33,236 nucleotides of DNA from an uncultured SAR86 cluster bacterium (GTDB lineage: Bacteria > Pseudomonadota > Gammaproteobacteria > Magnimaribacterales > Magnimaribacteraceae), in contig CACGNN010000012.1 in the NCBI GenBank assembly GCA_902574355.1, positions 1 through 33,236 of the forward strand, given 5' to 3'. Shown piece by piece: positions 9,116-17,639 of the stretch. The notes below the pieces were generated by a model. The model saw nothing but the letters and a program-made list of their open reading frames with translations. It had not been told where the DNA came from and searched no databases. Numbering within the stretch: the first letter of the stretch is position 1; every line of letters starts with the position of its first letter. The position numbers and the translations under genes were made by a program.

Positions 9116-10696
9116 GTGGTCAAACTTATATTAAAAATATCAATAATTTTCCTACTGTTCAGTTGTGATAAATCCGATAATAATAAAATTGAATTATTTG
9201 TATCTGGAGCTCAAATAGCTGGAGTGAACGGCATGCATTTTGGACCTGATGGTCTTCTCTATGCTGCTTCTGTTATTGGTTCAGATATTTCTCTCGTTGA
9301 TACGGAAACTAATAAAATAGTAAAAAGATATGATTTATCCGATGGAGTCATAGGACCGGATGATGTAGCTTTTAATTCTAAAGGAGAATTCTACTGGACA
9401 TCTATACTTACAGGCGAGGTAGCTGGTTTTGATTTAAATGGGGAAAAAGTTATAGCAGGTAATCCTGGACCTGGAGTTAACCCAATTACATTTTCTGATG
9501 ATGATAGGTTATTTGTTGCTCAATGTTTCTTTGATAATGGTCTGTTTGAAATGGATCCCTCGGGACAAACTGCTCCTAGAATTATCAAAGAAGAGATTGG
9601 AGAATTCTGTGGTCTAAATGGTATGGATTGGGGTCCTGATGGAAGACTTTATGGACCTAGATGGTTCAATAATGAAATAGTTAGTGTAAACGTAGATACA
9701 GGCGAGATCAGAAAGGAAGTAGGGGGATTGAATGTCCCCGCTGCAGTGAATTTTAACTCTAAAGGTGAACTTTTTATTCTGGATACCGGTGATGGCAAAG
9801 TCGTAAAATTTGCTGAAGGTATCAAATCTGATTATGCACTTGTGGAACTCGGCCTAGATAATCTTGCTATTGATGCCAATGATGACGTATTTGTCTCAAG
9901 TTACTCAGAGGGTAGTATTTTGAAAGTATCTCCTGATGGTATTGAAGAAGTTTTACCTGGAGGCATCTCACATGCAGGTGGCATAGCTGTTTCGGGTAAC
10001 GATCTTATTGTTGCTGACATACAATCTGTAAAAGCATATAGCTTAATAGATGGCTCTGAATCTTGGAATTATAAAAATGTATTTAGAATCTCTCCTCATG
10101 GTGCAAATACATCAGTCTCAACTTTCGATGATTATGTAATATTATCTAGCTGGTTAGATAACCACGTCAAAATCATGAGACCAGATACCGGTGAAATTCT
10201 AGAAAGTCTTGATGGACTAAATATACCAGTTTCAGCAACTAAATATGGAGAACGAATAGCAGTAGCTTTACAAGGTGATAAATCAATTACTTTATTTAAT
10301 GTCCAAAATGGAGAAGGGGAGATATTGGCAGATGGATTCATGGCCCCCACCCATGTAATAAATTATGAAGATGACTTGCTTATTTCGGATAGATCAAAAG
10401 GGCAGATAATACGTGTTAATAAACAAGGAGCTCAAGAGGTAATAGTTGATGGTCTAGATTCCCCTGAAGGAATTGCAATAAAAGATAATGCTATCTACAT
10501 TTTTGAAGGGAATACTGGTCAAATAAAAAAGTTTACTGAAGGCCAGATTACAGTGATAGCTGAAGTCATGCCTGGAAGCCCTGTCCAATCCGAACTCCAG
10601 CCTCCTTCAATGGTATTCAATGGTCTAGCTATAAAGGATAACTATCTATATATATCAGGTGAACTAGAGAGGTCCTTATTCCGTGTAGCTCTTTAG
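9116..10696 (+). CDS. Beta-propeller (SMP-30/NHL-like) lipoprotein
   Basis: A 526-residue protein with GTG start and a strong ribosome site (GGGGG, 5 bases upstream). The signal peptide ends in lipobox LFSC, with lipidated Cys17. Asp at +2 would favour inner-membrane retention if E. coli Lol sorting rules hold. The rest is a run of propeller blades, shown by repeated FGPDGLLYAAS, FNSKGEFYW, WGPDGRLYG, FNSKGELFILD and VSPDGIEEV segments. There are perhaps two propellers, or one of about ten or more strands sets. The pattern resembles SMP-30/gluconolactonase and NHL proteins. Possible jobs are a lactonase, a binding scaffold or a sensor; no catalytic site can be assigned with confidence. It is separated from the secretion operon by 101 bases and so may have its own promoter. 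Confidence 0.85.
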   Translation: MVKLILKISIIFLLFSCDKSDNNKIELFVSGAQIAGVNGMHFGPDGLLYAASVIGSDISLVDTETNKIVKRYDLSDGVIGPDDVAFNSKGEFYWTSILTGEVAGFDLNGEKVIAGNPGPGVNPITFSDDDRLFVAQCFFDNGLFEMDPSGQTAPRIIKEEIGEFCGLNGMDWGPDGRLYGPRWFNNEIVSVNVDTGEIRKEVGGLNVPAAVNFNSKGELFILDTGDGKVVKFAEGIKSDYALVELGLDNLAIDANDDVFVSSYSEGSILKVSPDGIEEVLPGGISHAGGIAVSGNDLIVADIQSVKAYSLIDGSESWNYKNVFRISPHGANTSVSTFDDYVILSSWLDNHVKIMRPDTGEILESLDGLNIPVSATKYGERIAVALQGDKSITLFNVQNGEGEILADGFMAPTHVINYEDDLLISDRSKGQIIRVNKQGAQEVIVDGLDSPEGIAIKDNAIYIFEGNTGQIKKFTEGQITVIAEVMPGSPVQSELQPPSMVFNGLAIKDNYLYISGELERSLFRVAL

Positions 10697-10773
10697 AAAA
10701 GGTACAAATAAGTAACATAAAAATTTGTGACAAAAAGAATAAAATAAATTATCTTAGTTATAAGGAGAATTAT

Positions 10774-11472
10774 ATGAAAACAATAAAAATACTTTTACTA
10801 ACATTTATTATGTTTCAATCGGCAGCAAATTTTGCTGATGTAGGTGAGGTTTATCAATGGAAAGCATTTCCTGGCAAGACTCAGCAGATGTTAGAAAATA
10901 TGCAGGAAGCTGCAAAAATTCATGAAGCAGAAGGTGCTGTTGTTGCTATTGATTTATTGAATATTGGTTCCGAACCATTGGTTAATTATGTTCTTAGATG
11001 GGATAACTCTAAAGACTATGCTGCATTTAAAGACCAAGCGAATCAATCTGAGGAATGGCTTGAATATTGGGCAAGGGTGAATCAAGACCCTTCAGGAGAA
11101 ATGGTTGCTAGTTTTGCAGCTAATAATTTAGATCAAACAAAAAAGGCTTCAGATTTTAAGGGTTCTTATGTTTATTCGGTAACAACTTGGAAAGTCGATC
11201 CAGGTAAAGATCTAGAATTGATAGAAAGATTTATGGAGTCGAAATCAATATTAGAATCTACCGGTGCGAGAGTTGAAATCTATGCTGGAAATTGGGGTGC
11301 ACCTAATGAGTATCATTATTTACTTATGTATGACAGTTGGGCTGACCTTGAAAAGAGTTTTTCAGAGTTAACTACACCTGGTGGAGAATGGATGAGCATG
11401 ATGCAAAGACGTGCTAATGACGAGCAAATAGCTGAACAATTGGGCTTCTTTACAGGTACAACCTTTAATTAA
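10774..11472 (+). CDS. Exported protein with two tandem dimeric alpha/beta-barrel domains
   Basis: A 232-residue protein with a good ribosome site (AAGGAG, 10762-10767) and a signal peptide probably cut after ANFA. The mature part looks like an internal duplication. GEVYQWKAFPGKTQQMLENMQEAA and YVYSVTTWKVDPGKDLELIERFMES begin the two halves, and each half continues with an 'A.V.I...' strand, a 'YVLRW/YLLMYDSW' strand and a helix of the kind '..F.....PSGEW'. This is the ferredoxin-like fold of ABM/NIPSNAP/DUF1330-type dimeric barrels fused in tandem. Enzyme or binding role is unknown. It is followed by a strong terminator. No convincing promoter was seen in the 77-base gap upstream, so readthrough from the propeller gene is possible. 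Confidence 0.8.
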   Translation: MKTIKILLLTFIMFQSAANFADVGEVYQWKAFPGKTQQMLENMQEAAKIHEAEGAVVAIDLLNIGSEPLVNYVLRWDNSKDYAAFKDQANQSEEWLEYWARVNQDPSGEMVASFAANNLDQTKKASDFKGSYVYSVTTWKVDPGKDLELIERFMESKSILESTGARVEIYAGNWGAPNEYHYLLMYDSWADLEKSFSELTTPGGEWMSMMQRRANDEQIAEQLGFFTGTTFN

Positions 11473-11485
11473 AAATATTAAGAAT

Positions 11486-11513
11486 AAAAGGCCCCTTAAA
11501 GGGGCCTTTTTTT
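11486..11513. terminator. Bidirectional intrinsic terminator
   Basis: A 10-bp perfect stem (AAAAGGCCCC / GGGGCCTTTT) with a 5-base loop (TTAAA) is followed by T7 on the plus strand and preceded by an A-rich run, so it works in both directions. It ends the 10774 gene and the leftward short-chain dehydrogenase. Its last T residues overlap the dehydrogenase stop codon (11512-11514). Confidence 0.92.
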
Positions 11514-12279
11514 ATGCTGCTGTAAAACCTCCGTCTGCTAAATATACTCCACCATTACAATATGAAGATTCATCTGAACCAAGAAAAAGAGCCAAATTGG
11601 CCATTTCTTCATTGGTACCATATCTACCTGAAGGTATATTGGCAGTTACGTTTTCTCTGAAATTTGATGGATCATCTGGTTGGGATTGAGTGCCCAAGGA
11701 TTCCATCATTCTGTTATCAATGGGACCTGGGGCTAGAGCATTAAATCTGATACCTTTCTCGCCGTATTCTAAACAGGCGGTTTTTACCATTCCGCAGACA
11801 GCATGTTTACTAGCAGAGTAGGGACATAAACCGGGAAAGCCTACGACGCCTGCGCCAGATGCAACTGCTACTATTGAACCATAGCCTTGATTTTCCATAT
11901 GAGGTATAGCGTATTTAAAGTATAGCCAGACACCTGTGACATTGACAGTCAGTGTATGATTAAAATCTTGCACTGAATAATCAACTAAAGGTTGCACAAC
12001 TCCTTCAGTTCCAGCATTTGCAATTACGATATCAACTGAGCCAAAAGTGTCATAAGTTTTTTGTACCGAATCACTAATAGCTATTTCATCTGTAGATTCA
12101 GCAACACAAAAAGCAGCATTATTTGGTTTACCTAACCGATTATGTGCTTCAACAAGTTTATCTTCGCTTCGACCAACCATCATCACATTAGCTCCCTCAT
12201 CTAGATATTTTGATACAGTTGCAAAACCAATGCCGCCAGTTGCTCCTGTAATGATGGCATTTTTATTTTCTAATCTCAT
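11512..12279 (-). CDS. Short-chain dehydrogenase/reductase (SDR)
   Basis: A 255-residue classical SDR of normal length. The Rossmann motif TGATGGIG lies at residues 11-18, NAG follows near residue 88, and the catalytic set is Ser141, Tyr154 and Lys158 (YSASK). PGPIDNRMM and a C-terminal GGVYLADGGFTA segment are also typical of the 3-oxoacyl-ACP reductase-like/glucose dehydrogenase-like branch. It should be a cytoplasmic NAD(P)-dependent oxidoreductase; the alcohol or ketone substrate cannot be read from sequence. The gene sits 8 bases after the upstream lipocalin-like gene and is the last of that leftward unit, ending directly in the shared terminator. Confidence 0.93.
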   Translation of the reverse strand: MRLENKNAIITGATGGIGFATVSKYLDEGANVMMVGRSEDKLVEAHNRLGKPNNAAFCVAESTDEIAISDSVQKTYDTFGSVDIVIANAGTEGVVQPLVDYSVQDFNHTLTVNVTGVWLYFKYAIPHMENQGYGSIVAVASGAGVVGFPGLCPYSASKHAVCGMVKTACLEYGEKGIRFNALAPGPIDNRMMESLGTQSQPDDPSNFRENVTANIPSGRYGTNEEMANLALFLGSDESSYCNGGVYLADGGFTAA

Positions 12280-12287
12280 AGAGATAA

Positions 12288-12833
12288 TTAATAAACTCTT
12301 TTTATTTCAGCTATATTTGTAGTTGGTGACCCATCTAACATAACCGTGTTCTGAAAAGTTATTGAATCATTATTATTCATAACCCATTTCATGCCTGTAA
12401 CAAAACTTTCATGTTCAGCATGTAAATCCACCTTAGATCTGTCTAATTTAAAAATCATAGTATCTTCAGATATACTTTCAACTTCAAAAACTGGTTCAGT
12501 TCCTAAGCCACAATAGTGTCTTATAACCAGATCTCCATCGTCATCACTATATGTCGTTAGCATTTGGACTCCGTCTTCAATTAGAGTCTCAGTAATAGTA
12601 TTACCTCCAGAAGTAAGGGCAAATTCGTAGGATACGTTTATAACAGTTCCATTCAGTCCCTGAATCATTGTTCCTTCCCATTTACCTAGCTTCTTCTTAA
12701 CTTGTTCAAACGCTACACTTTTTTTCTCAGATGCCATTTCAACATCACCTATCTTTACTACTTCATCAGCAGCAAGAGAAAATGAAAATAGGAGAGAAAT
12801 AAGCAGATAAATTGTCTTTATTTTAGTTTTCAT
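12288..12833 (-). CDS. Exported lipocalin-like protein of unknown function
   Basis: I do not recognise a named family. I chose the ATG at 12833 (181 residues) rather than the in-frame ATG at 12845, because GAGGA between the two is a well-spaced ribosome site for the second. The signal peptide MKTKIKTIYLLISLLFSFSLA is followed by a mature domain with KLGKWEG near its start and alternating beta strands (VSYEFALTSGGNTITETL, MLTTYSDDDGDLVIRHYC, ITFQNTVML). The early Gly-x-Trp and all-beta pattern suggest a lipocalin or DUF1579-like barrel, which would bind a small hydrophobic ligand in the periplasm. It lies 8 bases upstream of the SDR and is probably co-transcribed with it. Confidence 0.75.
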   Translation of the reverse strand: MKTKIKTIYLLISLLFSFSLAADEVVKIGDVEMASEKKSVAFEQVKKKLGKWEGTMIQGLNGTVINVSYEFALTSGGNTITETLIEDGVQMLTTYSDDDGDLVIRHYCGLGTEPVFEVESISEDTMIFKLDRSKVDLHAEHESFVTGMKWVMNNNDSITFQNTVMLDGSPTTNIAEIKRVY

Positions 12834-12980
12834 TTGTTTCCTCATTAATTAAAACCTATCTATAATTTATAACATCTTCCAATAATTGCAATAGAAGTCA
12901 TATTCTTTGTCTAGCTGGTTTGATACTAGATATAGGTGATATAAAATCCTAAAACACTATATTAGGTTATTATATATGCG

Positions 12981-12996
12981 CATAATATATATTATG
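12981..12996. repeat. 16-bp perfect palindrome in the longest intergenic gap
   Basis: CATAATATATATTATG is a perfect inverted repeat and overlaps the end of a second palindrome, TATGCGCATA (12975-12984). The two sit in the 203-base gap between the phosphatase stop and the lipocalin-like gene start, so they could be an operator for the latter or an AT-rich hairpin. The rest of this gap holds no gene that I can support. Confidence 0.4.
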
Positions 12997-13008
12997 TTAA
13001 ATTAAATA

Positions 13009-13017
13009 TTATCCACA
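13009..13017 (+). other. DnaA-box-like 9-mer
   Basis: TTATCCACA matches the strong DnaA-box consensus exactly. It is single, without clustered boxes or neighbouring origin genes, and one such match in a window of this size and composition is expected by chance about 0.4 times (my estimate at 35% G+C). It is recorded, not claimed as functional. Confidence 0.2.
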
Positions 13018-13036
13018 GATTTATGAAAAGGTATTA

Positions 13037-14617
13037 TCACGTGTAAGGTTTATTATGCTCTACCCTAAATATGTCTGGTTCTAGTACTTCATATTTCTTA
13101 GATTTTACAGTAGAAACATATTTGAATTGGACCTCTACATCAAATTCCGTAATGTTCAATGAAACGTATCCTTGGTTTCTGCCGTTCACCCATACTAAGT
13201 CTTTATTATCCTTAATAAATTCATCCTCAATGATTCCAGTTTTATCTTTAAAAGTATCACCAAAACTAGGCGATGATATTGCAGGTGCTCCTATCTCTAT
13301 TCCAACAAATTCATTATTTTTATCATATAAATTTGAAAACCAAGAATTATGAGAATCACCTGCTAAAATCAAGTTAGATTTAGAATTTGATAAATTTTGA
13401 TAAAACTCTTCCCTTTCTCTTGGATATCCATCCCACTGGTCAGTATTAAACGGTAGTTCTTCTCCTGCTAATTCACTTGTGTAATAAGAACTATCATTTG
13501 AAATTTCTTCATTTTTAAATATTTTAGGTAAATATTTTGGTCCAATTAGAAGTTGTTGTCCGAATATTGACCATCTATATTTCTTATCAACTTTATTTCT
13601 CACCCATTCCAATTGCTCCTTACCAAGTAATGCTCTAGGCTTTATAAGGTCTTTTTTAAACTTCTCTTTATTTAGTTTATTATCATTAAAATATTGTCCA
13701 ATCTCTAATTGCTTTTCTCTTCCATAAAGTCTCGTATCCAGCATCATTAAATTTATTAAATTTCCTACTGAAAAACTTCGCCATATTTTTTCTCTTTCCT
13801 TAACTTCACGTATAGGCATCCATTCATAATATGCACGTATTGCATTATTTTTTCTGTCGTAAAATGAGCCTTCGTCTGGCGAATGGTTTTGTGCTCCTAA
13901 CTTCCATGTATCATTAGTTATCTCATGATCATCCCATACAACAATCATTGGTTTTGATTTATGCAGAAGTTGAAGATCCTTATCGCTTCTGTAGGTAGCA
14001 TATCTTTTGCGATAATCATCTAATGATATGATTTCATTTGATGGATAAACCTCTCTTCCCATCCTCTTGGCATCAGAGGATGCATAGCCCTCTCTGCTAT
14101 ATTCATATATGTAATCACCTAAATGTAAGACTAAATCTACATCGGCATCTCTTGCCATTTCTTTATATGCATTGAAATATCCTGATGGATAATTAGAACA
14201 ACTGCAAAAAGCTATATTAAATTTATCTGGGTTTTTTACTGGTAACGTAAAAGTTGTACCTATTTCTGAATAAACTCCACCTGATTCAAATCTATAAAAA
14301 ATTTTCTTTGCATTAAGTGCCATGGGAATCTGAGCATCTACCTTTACTATGAAATTATTTTCTTTTTCTGAGATATATGATCCATTGGCGATTATATTTA
14401 AGAAATCTTTATCGGATGAAACTTCCCAATTTACCTCTTGATTTGAGGAGCTAGGAGCAGTTAATTTTGTCCATAAAATCACATGTGTGTTAGTAGGATC
14501 ACCACTGGCAACTCCGTAGTCGAATGATATTGGTTCTTTTTTTATTGAAGGAAATATCCTTAAAGAAAATGAAGCAATTGTAAGTAATAGAGCTTTAAAA
14601 AATAATCTTCTGTTCAT
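13037..14617 (-). CDS. phoD: PhoD-like alkaline phosphatase/phosphodiesterase, Tat-exported
   Basis: A 526-residue PhoD-family metallophosphoesterase. The N-terminus NRRLFFKALLL is a twin-arginine signal followed by a hydrophobic core, so export should be by Tat as a folded metalloprotein. The family motifs are in order: YGVASGDPT near residue 34, LHLGDYIYEYS (Gly167-Asp168), WDDHE (228-232) and AGDSHN (Gly420-Asn424), which supply the Fe/Ca ligands in characterised PhoD. It probably releases phosphate from phosphomonoesters or diesters in the periplasm or outside the cell. The start has no visible Shine-Dalgarno sequence. It follows the TPR lipoprotein gene by 68 bases in the same direction; no Pho box was recognised in that gap. 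Confidence 0.92.
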   Translation of the reverse strand: MNRRLFFKALLLTIASFSLRIFPSIKKEPISFDYGVASGDPTNTHVILWTKLTAPSSSNQEVNWEVSSDKDFLNIIANGSYISEKENNFIVKVDAQIPMALNAKKIFYRFESGGVYSEIGTTFTLPVKNPDKFNIAFCSCSNYPSGYFNAYKEMARDADVDLVLHLGDYIYEYSREGYASSDAKRMGREVYPSNEIISLDDYRKRYATYRSDKDLQLLHKSKPMIVVWDDHEITNDTWKLGAQNHSPDEGSFYDRKNNAIRAYYEWMPIREVKEREKIWRSFSVGNLINLMMLDTRLYGREKQLEIGQYFNDNKLNKEKFKKDLIKPRALLGKEQLEWVRNKVDKKYRWSIFGQQLLIGPKYLPKIFKNEEISNDSSYYTSELAGEELPFNTDQWDGYPREREEFYQNLSNSKSNLILAGDSHNSWFSNLYDKNNEFVGIEIGAPAISSPSFGDTFKDKTGIIEDEFIKDNKDLVWVNGRNQGYVSLNITEFDVEVQFKYVSTVKSKKYEVLEPDIFRVEHNKPYT

Positions 14618-14685
14618 ATATCGAACATTACCAAATATCTATTAAATTAGAGTTACGATATTGTGTATTTTTAAGGGAAAGAAGA

Positions 14686-16353
14686 TCAATAAACTATAGA
14701 AGAATTAATTGAAATATCCGCCCTACCCCATATTTCCTTAAACTTATTGAGAGCTTCAATAGATTCCTCCTGATTATTTAATTCATTTTGTGCAACATGT
14801 AGTCCGAAGTAAGACCATCCATTTCTAGGGTAATCTTTTAAATCTCTTTCAAAAACTAACGCTGCTTCCTCAAATGATTTATTCATTAAAAGCGCATGAC
14901 CTAAAGTTTGGCGGGTTGGATAATACCAAAATGGAGGTTCTGTATATGGAAGACTATCTTGGATTGTTACAGCTTCTTTAAAATGAGCAATAGCCCCACT
15001 GTAATAACCGGAGTACATATCAATCGATCCTGAAGCAAGCAAAGAAGCTATTTTCATTAATGATTTTGTTGGGTGACCTGCCATTACCATAGCGTTTACT
15101 TCTTCAGATTCAATATCATTTAATATCATGCTTTGAAATTTATTTGCCTCAAATGAGTTTCCGTTAGCAGCATGAGCAACAGACAAAGCATAGTTGAAAA
15201 TAGAATTAGAAAATTTGAAATCATCATCTGGTCTTTCATAAGAGAAAACTTTATCCCATTTTGCAAATCTAACGTAGGACAATAAAGGTATTGTGTGAAA
15301 GAATTCTAAAAAAGGTATATCTCTAATTTGCTCTGACGAAACATAATTTGATACTTTTATTGCCGATTCAATAGATAAGTCGCTCATACCTTCCATTGTT
15401 GAAGCGGCCCAAAGGAAATGTACATTGTGAGGATAATATAAAGCTGGATAAAAGCCTTGAGCATTACATTGAGCAATATACTCCTCATCGACCTTGGCTG
15501 CTGCTATGTTAGCTAGTGATGCATCCTCATATCTCCCCACTCTCCAATAGATATGAGACGGCATATGTACTAAATGACCAGCTCCAGGAACCAAATCAGC
15601 TAACCTATCAGCGGCTTCTTCTGCCCTACCAGGATCACTTGATGCTTCTACAGCATGTATATAAAGATGAATTGCCAAAGGATGATTTGGATCTTTATCA
15701 AGAACTGATTCGATAGTATCGATGACTTTAATTGTATCTGGTTTAGGATTACCATCTTCTGCCCAATAGTTCCAAGGCATTGTATTCATCAAAGCTTCAG
15801 CATATAGCGATGCTGCATCAGTGTCATCTGGATATTTAGATGAAAGTTTACCCATTGCTTCAGCATAAGCAATATCAAGTGGTACTCTTGAGGAATTTAC
15901 ATCCCCGTTATATCTTGATTTTAAAGTCAGAATGAAATCCTTTTCTTTCGGTGAGGCAAATTCTATTAGCGAAATGGCTTTATTTGTTCTCTCAAAAGCA
16001 TCAAGTCGCTCTTGAGGACTCATTATGGCTTTGCCATCACTTGTAACATTAATATTAGGACCTAAGGCCAGAGCTTCTCCCCAGAAACAAATTGCACAAT
16101 TAGGATCCAATTTTTGAGCAGCTTTGAAGCTTCGAATAGATTCGGCATGATTGAAAGCAAACGCCATAATCAGACCCTGATTAAAATAATCCTGTACGCC
16201 TTCAACTTTAGAGGAAATGGTAAAAGAATGAGATCCAAGTCCATTTAGTAATGGTGCACCAGCTTTTTCTATTAAATCATTTCGATCAATCGAAGTATCT
16301 TGAGAACATGAATAAACAACAAACAGAATAGGTAAAAGTAATTTTAATTTCAT
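14686..16353 (-). CDS. TPR-repeat lipoprotein with conserved Cys and His motifs
   Basis: A 555-residue protein. I start at the ATG at 16353 because it gives a clean lipoprotein signal (MKLKLLLPILFVVYSC, Cys16), while the ATG 30 bases upstream adds a tail before it. Neither start has a good ribosome site. TPR-like helical pairs run through the protein (for example AESIRSFKAAQKLDPN, EDASLANIAAAK and FEEAALVFERDLKDYPRNGWSYFGL). Besides TPRs it has unusual conserved-looking motifs: CAIC (Cys86, Cys89) before FWGEALALGPNIN, HLYIHAVEAS, HMPSHIYWRVG and YYPHNVHF. I recall this arrangement in a widespread family annotated only as tetratricopeptide proteins. The His/Cys clusters suggest metal or haem binding, which is inference. 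Confidence 0.85.
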   Translation of the reverse strand: MKLKLLLPILFVVYSCSQDTSIDRNDLIEKAGAPLLNGLGSHSFTISSKVEGVQDYFNQGLIMAFAFNHAESIRSFKAAQKLDPNCAICFWGEALALGPNINVTSDGKAIMSPQERLDAFERTNKAISLIEFASPKEKDFILTLKSRYNGDVNSSRVPLDIAYAEAMGKLSSKYPDDTDAASLYAEALMNTMPWNYWAEDGNPKPDTIKVIDTIESVLDKDPNHPLAIHLYIHAVEASSDPGRAEEAADRLADLVPGAGHLVHMPSHIYWRVGRYEDASLANIAAAKVDEEYIAQCNAQGFYPALYYPHNVHFLWAASTMEGMSDLSIESAIKVSNYVSSEQIRDIPFLEFFHTIPLLSYVRFAKWDKVFSYERPDDDFKFSNSIFNYALSVAHAANGNSFEANKFQSMILNDIESEEVNAMVMAGHPTKSLMKIASLLASGSIDMYSGYYSGAIAHFKEAVTIQDSLPYTEPPFWYYPTRQTLGHALLMNKSFEEAALVFERDLKDYPRNGWSYFGLHVAQNELNNQEESIEALNKFKEIWGRADISINSSIVY

Positions 16354-16417
16354 GAAGTTAATATAACAAACTGATCTATACATTCAAGATGAGTCATTGA
16401 GCTCCTAAACTCTGTAG

Positions 16418-16423
16418 TACAAT
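16418..16423 (+). promoter_or_regulatory. Possible leaderless -10 box for the CoA-transferase gene
   Basis: TACAAT matches the -10 consensus at five of six positions and ends 7 bases before the ATG at 16431, so transcription would begin at or next to the start codon. No Shine-Dalgarno sequence lies before the ATG. A TTGAGC hexamer at 16397-16402 has a short 15-base spacer, so the -35 is uncertain. Confidence 0.4.
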
Positions 16424-16430
16424 CTCACTT

Positions 16431-17639
16431 ATGAAGCCATTAAATGGGGTAAAAGTTATCGACCTGACACATATGTTAGCTGGACCCTATGCTGGAATGG
16501 TTTTAGCAGATTTAGGAGCGGAAGTTGTTAAAGTTGAACCCTTGGGAAGCGGAGAAATGACTAGAGGATTATTAAAAAATGATCCAAATTATTCTTTCAA
16601 AAACTTTGGAGCTTATTTTCTAACTTTAAATAGAAATAAGAAAAGCGTTTCTATTGATCTTAAAAATAAAAAAGGTCTGGAAGTTTTTTATGATCTAGTA
16701 AGATCCGCTGATGTAGTACTTAATAACTTTAGTGCCGGAGTGGTTAGTAAGTTAAAAATTGACTTCGAAAATTTGTCTTCCATAAACCCAAAGATCATTA
16801 CTTGTTCTATCACAGGGTTTGGTGAAACTGGTCCGCATTCTACCAGACCTGCATATGACCAGATTGTTCAAGCCTATAGTGGTGGTATGTCAATTACAGG
16901 AAAAAATGCCAAGTCACCTACACGTGCTGGAATACCAATTGGAGATTTAGGATCTGGACTATATAGTGTTATCGGAATCCTCTCAGCCCTATACTCAAGA
17001 GAAAAAACGCAAAAAGGACAACATATAGACTTATCTTTACTTGATGTTCAAATATCACTTCTAACTTACATGGCTACTATGCAAACTTTGTCAGGCATAG
17101 ATCCTGAACCAATCGGAAATGCTCACTTTGTTCATGTGCCTTACAACAGTTTTACAACTAGTGACGGTTATGTCGTGATAGCGGTTATAACGGATGAGTT
17201 TTGGCAATCCCTCAAATCAGTAGTAAATGTTGGCTCTTTGGATGATTCCAAATATGATTCCTCTATCGATAGACTTAAGAATCAAGCTTTTATAGAAAAT
17301 GAACTTAACAAAGTTCTTTCTACTCAAACATCAGGTTATTGGATTGATAAATTAAATAAAGCGAAAGTACCCTGTGCACCTATCAATAAATTCAGTGATG
17401 CATTAAATGATGAGCAAGTAAAACACAGAAATATGATAGTGGAGGTTGAACATCCTGATGGTGGTTTTGTTAAAATGCCTGGAAACCCAGTTAAGATGTC
17501 TTATACAAATGAGGAATCCTACTCTTCCCCACCACACTTAGGAACCGACACAAGAGAAATATTAAAAAATTGGTCAAAATATGATGATGATAAAATTGAG
17601 AGCCTTGAAAACGAAAAAATTATCCAATCAATAGACTAG
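16431..17639 (+). CDS. Family III CoA-transferase (CaiB/BaiF)
   Basis: A 402-residue protein of usual family length. The N-terminal GVKVIDLTHMLAGPYAGMVLADLGAEVVKVEP segment contains the CoA-binding start of the fold. LNRNKKSVSIDLK and the CSITGFGETGPH block follow. The likely catalytic Asp172 is in PIGDLGSGLY, where CaiB/formyl-CoA transferases form the aspartyl-CoA anhydride. The C-terminal part has VPCAPIN and the usual HPDGG...PGNPVKMS stretch. The reaction is transfer of CoA between a CoA thioester and a carboxylate, but the acyl group cannot be assigned from sequence or neighbours. It is transcribed away from the TPR gene across a 77-base divergent region and is not obviously in an operon. 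Confidence 0.93.
   Translation: MKPLNGVKVIDLTHMLAGPYAGMVLADLGAEVVKVEPLGSGEMTRGLLKNDPNYSFKNFGAYFLTLNRNKKSVSIDLKNKKGLEVFYDLVRSADVVLNNFSAGVVSKLKIDFENLSSINPKIITCSITGFGETGPHSTRPAYDQIVQAYSGGMSITGKNAKSPTRAGIPIGDLGSGLYSVIGILSALYSREKTQKGQHIDLSLLDVQISLLTYMATMQTLSGIDPEPIGNAHFVHVPYNSFTTSDGYVVIAVITDEFWQSLKSVVNVGSLDDSKYDSSIDRLKNQAFIENELNKVLSTQTSGYWIDKLNKAKVPCAPINKFSDALNDEQVKHRNMIVEVEHPDGGFVKMPGNPVKMSYTNEESYSSPPHLGTDTREILKNWSKYDDDKIESLENEKIIQSID

Noticed and set aside
12834-12845. Upstream ATG for the lipocalin-like protein
   Set aside because: GAGGA lies between the two ATGs and is correctly spaced for the second.
13009-13017. Replication origin signalled by the DnaA box
   Set aside because: A single box with no cluster, no dnaA/dnaN/gidA neighbours and a fair chance of random occurrence.
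16354-16383. Upstream ATG for the TPR lipoprotein
   Set aside because: It would put a 10-residue non-signal tail in front of a clean lipoprotein signal.
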